The translations under genes and the position numbers were made by a program. Shown here one piece after another: positions 32,759-42,872 of a stretch of DNA of 50,754 nucleotides. The notes beneath the pieces are model-generated. The model was not told where the DNA came from. It was given only the letters and a program-made list of their open reading frames with translations, and ran no database searches. Positions within the stretch are counted from its first letter, which is position 1; each line of letters starts with the position of its first letter. This DNA comes from Vermamoeba vermiformis (Eukaryota > Tubulinea > Echinamoebida). The stretch spans positions 1 through 50,754 of the forward strand of contig JBEWZL010000082.1 in assembly GCA_045837725.1 (NCBI GenBank). Direction: 5' to 3'.

Positions 32759-34682
32759 CTATAGTAGGAAAAACCCCACCACTGCTACCACCAATGACAT
32801 TGCAGTTGAAATTGAAGTTGCGGGTGAAACCCCTATGGGCGCAGTCGGCGTAGTGGTAACAGGCTGTGCGACGGGCGTTGTGACGGGTGGAGCGACAACA
32901 AGTGAGCCAGTGCCTTCAACCCCCGTTGACTTCGGATTCACCGATATGACTTCAATGGTGTTCTCGGTGCCCGGAGGATTGAGCACTTCGTTCACAAGCG
33001 TGCTGTTCGATGCACTGTTGACGAACTTCTGAACACTTTCAGCTGCTGAAGGCTCGTTCTCCGTCTGTGAATCTGTGCCACTGATCTCGAGCTCGAGTGT
33101 ACCTTGCTGACTTTGCATTATAGATCGAGCAATTGGCAAAGAAATGATCACGTAATTGACACTCGTGACCGTGACACGTGTCGCTGAAATTCCCAAGAAG
33201 TTGGCCAGGGACTGCACAATCGCGTTGAGCTGGGTATCGTTGAGATTCGCTGCAGTTGAGAAGACGATGACGACTTTAAGTGATTTGGGACAAAGAAAAG
33301 CTGTGTTGGCCGCGTTGAACCTCACAAAGTTTGATGTCAAGTTCCATGTCAATTCAGCTCCGTTCCATCCAAAGGAGAACGCACTCAACGGATAGCTCGC
33401 TACGTATAACTTCAGTATGATGCATAATATATTCATCACATATCATTTGAATAGCTAGTATTAGACTTACTGGATCTCCCACTTTGGAAGGTTGTTGGTT
33501 GACCACGATCTTGCGGGTCTGGGAAGAAGCCGTTATTTGGACCAACCTCATAAGAGAGCGGTGCCGTCGTTGGGTTTCGATAGCCCATGTATGCTACATA
33601 TGTGTCTTTGTTGGCCGGCTGTTCGTAGCACTCCAGAATCGGAATAACCTCTGGGGGTGGCGGAACTAAAATCGAATACAATTAGCACTTATAGCGTACT
33701 AATACATTTATAGTCTTCGTTTGCGTACCACCAGTGAATTCCCAGGAGGTAATTGTTTGTTTCATGAACGCCTGACCAGTCGCAGCACTTAAGCCGACGT
33801 ACAACTGCGAATATGGATCGAAATAGTTCCTCAAGTCCATAGTGATCGACACATCGAGATTTGTAGTGTTGCTCGTTATCTACGCGATTATTAGTTCATA
33901 TTCTTGTAATACTCTGAAGAGTTTTGAACATACGCGGAAAGTTGGAGGAGCGTACTCGATTTGAACGTAGATCCCGGGAGAATAACACCGCCATCCAGAT
34001 ACAATAGCATTAACCGCTGTATAACCTGCACGGGGACCCAGAATAGCTTCGGTTCTGTGGCGGGAAAAAGATTAAATACGAACTTTAAAAAAGAATTATT
34101 CTATAAACCAATTTAAGATGGTTCAAACGCATCTTTGGATGTGGAGACTACGTAGAGTTCATATAGATTACTTACGTTGCTTTGTAAACGATTTTATCGT
34201 TCAACAGATCAAATCCGACCATTGCAATATTCGTTTTATTCGCTAGACCCAATGTCCCTCCTGTAGATAATGTCTCTGAGGTATTAATTGACGAGGCGAA
34301 GAAAAATGAGAAGCTGTCAAAATAAAAATTATTAATTAATCTTTGGATCGCGCAGTCTTGCTTACCCGTCTCCGCCGCCATAATAGGGAACCACATCGCA
34401 ATCCGTGCTTATGTATAATATAGTAGCTTTGAAGCCATGTTGAACATCTTGTGCGTATTTCCAATAGACAACAGATGAGGTTGCTTGCTGGTTCAACGAC
34501 AGAATTATGTCTGTAGTCGACACAGAGCCATTTCCTTGAAATACTAGATTATCTACCGGAATACTTGGGGTTGAAATAGTGAAATCAGCTGTAACTAGAA
34601 CGGATGCGCAACAAATATATAAAAACAAAATCTGTAAAGCGACGCTTAAGTTTGGGGTCATTTTTTTTCGAAACGACCTCAT
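32759..34682 (-). CDS. L-type lectin-domain surface protein, predicted GPI-anchored (lectin 2)
   Basis: Same architecture and intron phases as lectin 1. Exon 1 ends at 34366; the last exon ends at 32759. The ATG at 34682 gives MRSFRKKM; the internal ATG at 34661 gives a cleaner signal peptide (MTPNLSVALQILFLYICC) and may be the real start. The lectin domain shows LVFQGNGSVSTTDIILSL, GGGDGFSFFFA and LYVGLSAATGQ...TSWEF, closer to the legume-lectin signature than lectin 1. The second module has PILECYEQ...YVAYMGYRN...DPQDRGQPTTFQSGRSS. The SEA-like region is followed by a Thr/Pro stalk and a C-terminal hydrophobic tail (MSLVVAVVGFFLL). The copies are much more diverged than the kelch pair, so this duplication is older. 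Confidence 0.8.
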
Positions 34683-34957
34683 GTTGTGGCTGTAAGGCTG
34701 CGAATTAGAACTGCTGAGGAAAAGGGCAACTTTTTGTATCCCAATTTTGATATTTTGACACGCACAGAGCGGATCGAATTAAATCTGAATGGTGGATAGT
34801 TCAGAGGCAACGTAAAGAGATTCAGCGTACAACAGTACAGCGGATCTATAATCTATTGGTAAGATTTATTATTCTTCTATGTACATTGTTAAATTAATTT
34901 ATATAGTTCTATATATTATAGGTACTTAATTATTTGTATTTACAACGCGGATCTCGT

Positions 34958-36318
34958 CTATTTATGGTGCTTCTTTTTCTTGTGCTTGCTCGGGGTTTGT
35001 TGGATCACAACTGGCGACGAGGCTTCGGCACCTGCTTCATTCATTATGGCGCCTTCATCATCAAAAGTAGGCTTAGCATCAACTACAACAACGCCAGTTT
35101 CAACAGTTTCGTCAGTCTCGGCTCCTATGATCATACGAGTCAGTACACGATTTTATCAAATTTATTTTTAGTCGAATTAATATTAGCATTGGAAGAATTG
35201 AGATTTAAAATGTATATAACTTATATTAGGTACTTACGGATAGCAGCGTTCAAGTTGATAACAATATCATCGACTTGGTTTCTGAAGTCTTGCATGGCGC
35301 GCTTATCATTGGGAGAAGGGAATCTATCCTCCAATTGACTGAACATGTTCTTAATAACCTCGAGGCTACCAACAGTCTCGGTTTCAATCTCTTGGTGAGC
35401 GCGGACCTTCTCTTCCATTTGACGCAACAAAGCCTTTTCCTTGGTAGATCGCATTGAGGCCCAGAGAAGAGTGCCCAAGAACAAGAGGGTCTCTAAGCCG
35501 ACCCAGAACAAGTTTGAAGGGTCGTTCCAGAAGGCTTGAACGGGACCTTGAGTGAACTCGTCTTCAGCTATAAGATGAGCATTAATGACCTCGCAAAGTT
35601 TGCCACGTCGAATTTTCGGCGGATGGGCCAAGTACTTACAGACAGTAGCGGGCTTAGGAGCCAAGTTCTTGTTGAGATCTTGCTTGGCTTGGTTGTACTT
35701 TTGTTCCCAGTCCTTGGCGTTCTCGTTAGCTTCGGAAAGCTTACGATCCCATCTCTTGCGCTCGGTTTCGACGACTTGTTCGATGAGCTTTTCAACATCT
35801 TCATCGCTCATTCGACGCGAGGCTTCGTCTTTAGAGCCGCTTGTATCGCGATCGCTTTGACGCGAAGATTGTTGGTTTTGGCTTTGATCGGGTTGATCTT
35901 GGCGAGAGGATCCTTCGCCCTTACCCTTGCCTTGCGTACCTGAGGTATCCCCTCCATACGCTGGCCCTTTATTACTCTCTTGATCGATTCCTGAGAGGTG
36001 TTGTTGTCCATCTTGTTGAGATTTCGAAGGCAGCTCGTCGAGAACTTCTGTGTTGGCAGTCGTCACTACGGTAGTTTTTTCTAATGAAATTATTGGCAAT
36101 TAATAAGTTTATTACAAAAGAATAATCAGAATAAAGAATAAATATTGTAGATGTGCAGAATTGAAAAACATTTATAAATCACCAGAGCCTTCAATAAATA
36201 AACTAAACTTACCAATTTGAGCTGGAGGAAGGGGTTGTTGTGGTGGTAAAAATAAAGAGCCAATAAAAGCTGCTGCAAGAGCAACTGTGACAGTGGCACG
36301 GGTGTATAGCGCGTTCAT
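34958..36318 (-). CDS. Single-pass coiled-coil membrane protein, unrecognised
   Basis: Four exons: 36318-36213, 36080-35640, then about 35569-35239 and 35123-34958; roughly 355 aa. I do not recognise the family. The N-terminus (MNALYTRATVTVALAAAFIGSLFLPP) could be a signal peptide/anchor or a mitochondrial presequence. A Gln/Ser/Asp-rich linker follows, then a charged coiled coil (EDVEKLIEQVVETERKRWDRKL...). One clear membrane segment comes next (NLFWVGLETLLFLGTLLWASM, around residue 205-225). A second helical region and an acidic stretch lead to a strongly basic tail ending KHKKKKHHK. The overall plan, an anchored coiled coil, is seen in ER or mitochondrial shaping proteins, but that is only analogy. 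Confidence 0.75.
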
Positions 36319-36686
36319 TGCTGGATGTGATCGCTATACGTTAATAAATATCTTAAAATATTGTTGTCTTTCTGTAGAACTCGATTTGAAGAATGACGAA
36401 GTGCTGCGGGCTCAAATAATAAGCAAAGTGTCTCGTCACCAAAAAACGCGCGAAATTTTGTCTAAATTCACCATAATTACAAGCGGACAACCTTGTCCTC
36501 GCGCTAGTAAATTTTGTTAATAGGCATTGCTAGGGTTACTAAATCTTGCCAATTACCCACCGGACATCGTTTCACTTGACGATCTGGATCTGCAAGATCT
36601 GCTTGTATGCTGGAATTAACTCTTTATTACGGAGTCAATTACAATTAAACTTAGTATTTGTAACGATGCCTTCTTATGGTCCATAT
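36319..36686. other. Intergenic between CCT2 3' end and the membrane-protein gene
   Basis: 368 bp between two minus-strand genes. Short open frames only; GATC-rich cluster at about 36578-36600. No supported feature. Confidence 0.5.
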
Positions 36687-39116
36687 TTAGTGAGGGTATC
36701 TAGGATCGTGGCGGCGCTTTCTCTCGGGAGCCTTAATAATTTCATCGATACGCAAAATCATTTCAGCGGCTTCAGCGGCAGACATCAAGATCTGCATCTT
36801 AACCTTCAAAGACTCCTTAATGCCCATGCTGGCCATATCACCGATCTCTCCGGTCTCCATGTTCAAACCAGCGTGCACCTTGCCTTCGTAGTGGGCAGCC
36901 TTCAATTGAGAAACCAATTCTGAGCTGTCGTAACCAGCGTTGTCAGCCAAAATCGTAGGGATCATACGCAAAGCTCTGTATAACATCATTAGTATTGAAG
37001 TCGATTGATAGATCCGATCCGATCTTATTTTTTCGATTACATTCTACAACATTGTAGATGTTAAAATGTGGGAGTACCGGTACATACCTAGCAAAGGCTT
37101 CAATAGCAAGCAATTTCTTGCCCGGGGTTTTCTTGGCCAACTCTTCGACAGCTTGGGCCATGATCGATTCAACGCATCCACCACCGTACACGGTGCGAGT
37201 TTCTTTAGTGGTTTGGGTCAAGACGCACAAAGCATCGTGCAATGATCGCTCAGCTTCGTCTAAAATGTGCTTAGTAGCACCGCGCAAGACGATAGTGCAA
37301 GCCTCGCCGCGTTCAACACCGCTGAACTTGATAACCTTGTCTTCACCAATCATAATCTCTTCAATCAATTTGCAGTGACCGAGCTTGACACGTTCAGGGT
37401 TGTCGAAGGTAGAAACGATCTCACCACCAGTGACAAAGGCGAGACGCTCAATGCCTTCAAAGTCAGCGTGTTCAATGGCCATCACGCCGTGATCGGCGAA
37501 GTATTGTTCGGGCAAGTTGTAGATCAACTGTCTGTTGATAAAGCAGTTGATTTGATGGTTGACAATCTTCTCGCACTTGGCAAGCATGCGGTCCTAAGGG
37601 AAACAATTCTGTTAGGCGGATTCGGCATTGAATTTTCTAGATCACCGTTACATGAATTTTGTTATTATAAATAATATAAAGTGCACGTATATAATAATTC
37701 AGCATAGCTTTTGTAGTCAACTTACACGCTCAGCCTTCTCAATCTTAGCCAATTCAGCGGGCGAATCCACTTGGACCTTGGCACTGTAGATCTTGACTTT
37801 ATCGCTGTCCATAGCAGTGTTGGCCAACAAAATCTTAGCGTTTTCAATACGCTTAGGTTGACCGACACCGATCTTCTTCTCCAAAATAAAACCTTCGTCC
37901 AAGAATGAATCTTCTAATGAACCACCAACCTTCTTAATAATATGAATCATTTGTAAATCAGTGCTGCCCTTCAATCTCATCACTGCATCGACGGCCAACT
38001 TGGCGAAGTGGTCCATGTGAGTAGAGTTCTGGCCCAAAATCTTCGAGCCCAAAGTAGTACGAGCGATCTGCAACAGATCTTGTTTGAATTTTTCTGTTTA
38101 AGAAGAACCGTTAGTATATTAATAATGCTATTGCAATATTAAGCCACAAAAGTCCAACTCTCTATTCGATACAAGCAGATCTAGATCGTGTAACACGTGT
38201 GTTTGCGTACCTTTATCTGAAGAGTTATCAGTAGAAGACTTGACCAAAGCCTCGCGAGCAACATCGACGGCCATTCTCCAACCTATATTGATAATATTAG
38301 CACATTCGCTCGTATTACAAGCACGGAAAAATTGACGGATGTGACCTACCTTCGATGATGGTTTGAGGGTGGATCTTTTGGAACATAAGCTTCTCGGCTT
38401 CACGGAGGAGCTCACCAGTCAATACACAAACACTGGTAGTACCGTCACCGACTTCATCGTCTTGTGTTTTAGAAATATCGACCAAGATCTGCGATCGAGC
38501 GGTCAGTCTTGTTAAACGATAACAAGTAATTTTTATGATCGTAGAATATCCTTATATGAATATTCGTGATCGCTTGCAAATGTTTGTCGAGACTTACCTT
38601 GGCAGCAGGATTCGAAACGTGAATCGACTTCAAAATGGTAGCACCGTCATTAGTAACTTGAAGTTCATTGAATCGAGCGCCATCACTGGAGGGTTGCAAA
38701 ATTTTATCCTGCATGGTATTAGTTAAATTGGTTGTTATACGCCTTTGTCATAATAAATCCAGCAGAAAAATTATTCGCTGTAAATTAATAAATGAAGCCA
38801 GAAAAATATGCTTACTTGTCCTTTCGGTCCCAAAGTGGTTTTCAAAAGGTCTGTAACGGCAAGAACACCAACAAACAAACGCTATCAATTATAAAAAATT
38901 ATTATCAGCTCGATCCAATAATTATTATTCAAATCTCTCGTACGTTTCGTGCTTCCTCTCCCTTCTCTTCCTTAGTATCTTGTTGGAAAATGTTCACTCC
39001 TCCTCCTTGGGGAACGTTATCCTCTCTGCTTTGAAATTGCTCCTGATGCAGATCGGACAGTTAGTATCGGATTCATTCGATAGCTTCCGTCCAATTATTA
39101 ATATTACCTCCGACAT
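36687..39116 (-). CDS. cct2: T-complex protein 1 subunit beta (CCT2 chaperonin)
   Basis: About nine or ten exons; roughly 530 aa. The first coding exon is only 9 nt (ATG TCG GAG, 39116-39108), then 39042-38944 and onward to the stop at 36687. Group II chaperonin motifs are in order: [15 protein letters not shown] and [10 protein letters not shown] near the N-terminus, [15 protein letters not shown] (ATPase), and [13 protein letters not shown] near the C-terminus. Beta-subunit identity rests on [68 protein letters not shown] and [21 protein letters not shown] is a cytosolic 16-mer that folds actin, tubulin and WD40 proteins by ATP-driven closure. The C-terminal tail ([15 protein letters not shown]) is typical of CCT2. 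Confidence 0.96.
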
Positions 39117-39270
39117 ATTGTTTGTTGTGTGGGTTAGTGTAACAAGAACGACGAAAGTGAGAGCAGCCGCGAAAAAGGTTTTGGCTTTCGAGATCTCCCA
39201 AAGATAAGAATTTCTGCTTACTCTATTTTCGATCTTAAAATATACTCGTGATGAGCAGTGACGTTATTAT

Positions 39271-42111
39271 TTACAATACAGTGTTTGAAACACCTGTTTG
39301 AGCCACATCTGGTACTTTCTGGTTCTTAATGTATGCAGCGCTCTTCGCAGCCTGTTGGTCGTTGTACTTCTTAATGTCTTCGTCAGTAGCTAATTCAAAT
39401 ATAGGCAAGTGGTCCAATGTCGCAGTGATGGTATGCCAGTCGCCTCCTTTGAACACCGCACCAGATGAAACTTCTTTCCACGACTTGTTCGGGAATGGTA
39501 AATATACATATCGCAAGAATTGGCCTTGCTTAATTATAGGAGCTACGACCTGCAAGTTTGACACGTTAGCACAAATCCAAAAGAGATCTTATTATTGAAC
39601 AAGTACGCACCACTCTGTCGCCTAGTACGAACTGATCACCAATGGTATACGTTTTCTTATCATTAGGGGCGAGCCAATACATAGGACGGACAATAGGCCA
39701 TCCTGTCTGCATTGCTTCCTTGGCCAACTGAACGATGAGATCCGCGTACTTTTGATGCCATTCTACCGCTTTCAAACATAGTTGCGCACATTCTGCATCA
39801 AATGTCCATGGTGCGATAGAGAACTGCATCGAAGGCAACAAAGCATTGGCTTGTGCCCATCGTACCATCAGTTCTTTTGTGGGTCTAAACACACGTGTCA
39901 GGCAGCTATTTGCCAACAAAAAAGAACTAATTTGCTCGGACTTACGGTTGGCCCCAGTCATTTCCACCAATCATATCGGGCAATACAAATGGATACCCAA
40001 GCACTCCGAGAGTCAGAGCTCCCGTTAAAACGCTTTCGAGTCCATTGTCCAGACCCCAGATCGAGGCTTTGTCCCATTGTCTCATCTGAACTTAGTAAGT
40101 AAATATTGTTATATACATGATGTACTTACCAAGTGATGGCTATTCTGTGAATTATATCCTGTTCGAACTTCACCACACGCGAATTGGTTTGCCAGTTCTA
40201 CCCACTTCGTGCTGTAGTAATTCTTATTGTACATCGTGTCATTATTGCTATACGCAGCTGGATTGTTCGTTCTGTCGAGGAAATTGGACTCGCCTACATA
40301 AATAGATATTAATATCGTAGGATCTGACTCGTGCCGGCACTTACCTCCATCGAACTTGAACCCGTCAATGCCTATGTCCTTTTGCATCTTCTTAAGTCTG
40401 CTAACAAACCACTCTACAGCCTCGTTATTCGTAACATCCAAAATATAACATGTTCCCTAAGGGCTTACGTTAGTGGCTGAGACTGAAGGAAAATTTTTCA
40501 TTTAGATCCTTACGTTCCACCACTTGCTTGGTACTGACTTAGACGGATCGGTACTATCTTTGACCCAATATCCTTTGACTCGGCCTTCATGGTAAGCTTT
40601 GCTTGTCTCTTCAGCGAAAGGCGTCACCCAAAGAGTCACTTTAAAGCCAAGATCGTGGAGCTGATCCACCATCTTTTTGGGGTCTGAAGAGCGTTAATTG
40701 GTTAGCAACGAATGCACCGTATACAAGTTATAGCTTCGTACTCACCCGGAAATAACGTGGAGTTGAACTCGAGATCTCCGTGTGCACTCGACCATTTATC
40801 ATCGATTTCCATAACTGAATACGGATATTTGTTCGATATAATTTCTTTAGCGAATTCTAAGACTTTGTTTTGGTTGATATCGGTCTTGTATCTCGCCCAC
40901 GTGGTCCAAATCGGAGATCTGAGTAAATACTCCTCGGGCGTGCTTTTCGGCTTTTTTAGAGCGGCTAATTGTTTCTTCTGAGCTTCCATAGGATTATCAT
41001 ACGCTGCTATTTGATATTTCATAATTATCGGCTTTGATTGAAAGTGATCAGATCAAGTTGGAATTTTAGTAATAAGAGTAGCTACTTACGTTCGTTTTCG
41101 CGGAGTATGTAGGCTTATTCTTCTCATTGAATACAATTTTCAGGCAAAATAGACCATCGCCATCGTTTTGATTGAAAACAGGGTAAGGCGCGGCAGACTG
41201 ACAATGGAATGGTTAGCACCATTGAAAATGTTCATAATAACTGATGATGGCAACCACGGCACATATTATACGGAATTTATCGTTAAAAAATGAATCAATC
41301 GCTTCCGATCCGCAATCGGCAATTCAACTCACTTTACCAGAAAATTCGTGACCAGTGTTGTATTCGTTCATGCTAATGCTTATAAGGTACTTCGGATCGG
41401 CTATTATCGATGCCCCCGTTGAAGTAGTCCACATTGGTTGGACTACAGTGTTGATCCCTAAACATATTTCCAATTTTAGAAATACAATTGTACTAAACGT
41501 GTATCTGCATGTTTAGGCCGTATACCTGAAGGACCATTATCCCATGTTTGCAATGGTGCAGTATTTAAGTGCAGAGACTCGATGGGCCAATGTTGCCGGA
41601 CCAATTCCGCTCCTCCATACCAATTCACGCCACTAGCCAGTACAAAAGCGTCGCACACGACCAACTCGTCAGTAGTGTTCACGTCTATTAAATTCCACTC
41701 GAAATCGAAGCCTTCGGTGTCTGCTTGACGAATTTTCAAGCTCGTGTTCCTCCAGATCAAGTCGAATCCTTTAGTCGTCTTAAAATTGTCGCCATATTTA
41801 ATCTGAAATTGGGGCGTATCTGTCTGATGCTTTCCAACGAGCCATTTCAGTGCTAGCCTTGATTGGCGTCGATCAAATAATAAAATTTCAATTTTGCCAG
41901 TCCGTCGATCAGGAAAAACTTTAACATGAATGTCATTGAGCTCAGCCTTATCTGGTAGCGTAAATAGGGCTGGATGGCCGTCGATTGGCAGGTTTGACAT
42001 GTAGTTCTGCATCGTTGACTAAAGCAGGATTACGAATAGAAATAGGATCGAGAGAACTACCTGAAAATAAATAAAGGTTAATTTTCTAAATAATGTCAGA
42101 GTGCTTGACAT
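39271..42111 (-). CDS. Glycoside hydrolase family 31, MYORG-like
   Basis: About ten to twelve exons; roughly 620-660 aa. An ATG at 42111 plus a 42-nt intron (removing 42061-42020) gives a short hydrophobic N-terminus; otherwise an internal ATG at 42012 starts the protein. The GH31 barrel shows PIWTTWARYKTDINQ, MEIDDKWSSAHGDLEF, GIDGFKFDGG-ESNFL (nucleophile Asp in KFD), and WGLDNGLESVLTGALTLG...YPFVLPDMIGG (probable acid/base region). These are MYORG (KIAA1161)-type patterns rather than the WxDMNE of classic alpha-glucosidases. MYORG proteins are retaining alpha-glycosidases of the secretory pathway; human MYORG acts on alpha-galactosides. A beta-sandwich C-terminus follows. The substrate here is not known. 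Confidence 0.9.
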
Positions 42112-42872
42112 AATATTTTCGAAAAATCGCAACGTGATCGAGCGTTTGTTAACGAATCTTGTTGATTTTGAGAGTTAATTGAACCGACATCCGAACGAAA
42201 ATCTTATGCTTTTTTGCTTACTTTTATAATATATATAAATATCAACGCCTTGAACTTATTATTTACAAATCTACTGCTGTGTATCCTCCTTTGAGTGTTA
42301 GGTGTAAAATGTCTCGAACGGAAAATAAAATCGATTATTCGATGTTTCTAGAAGCGAGCAACACTTTTTATTTGTGCAGAATAGTTAGTATTCACTCTGT
42401 TGAGGATTTGCAAGCCGAGAATGCATGAGGGACATCACACAAAGTGGCTGTTACGCCGTAATCGGAAGCATCCGCACCAATTAAAGTTATCAACGAAATT
42501 AACCCCGAAAATAAGGTAAAAAAATGCCCAAAATAGTCTCGAACAAATAGGCTAATTACGGACGCTGCAGTCGCATTAGATCGACACAAATTTTTTAAAT
42601 TCCACATGAAAAAGACATAAATTTGGTTGAACCCTGCAACTACGGCATTCCCAGTGTTTGCAGGCGCTATAATAAGCAATTTTTTGGTCACGTTGATTCG
42701 GCGCACATTAATTATCGGATCTCTCAGTCAAATTTTAACGAATTTCCCTATGAAAATCAATTTATTTTTTGATACTCGAATACACCTGTTCCGCAGCACG
42801 ATGGTGAAAAAACTATTTATTGGGATAATTTCTCTTTATTTTGTATTTCCTAACGACTAAGACACAACTAAA
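42112..42872. other. Divergent promoter region between GH31 and HHIP-like genes
   Basis: 761 bp, AT-rich, with a TATATATAAAT stretch near 42229-42239. A minus-strand open frame 42706-42392 (104 aa, two hydrophobic stretches) has no recognisable homology; it could be a small membrane-protein gene or chance, and I give it about 0.15. Confidence 0.45.

Noticed and set aside
36687-39116. Assignment of the chaperonin as CCT eta
   Set aside because: The [33 protein letters not shown] and [14 protein letters not shown] patterns are those of the beta subunit.
42392-42706. Minus-strand 104-aa frame with hydrophobic stretches as a small membrane-protein gene
   Set aside because: No homology and no supporting splice or promoter signals; left as a remark in the intergenic entry.
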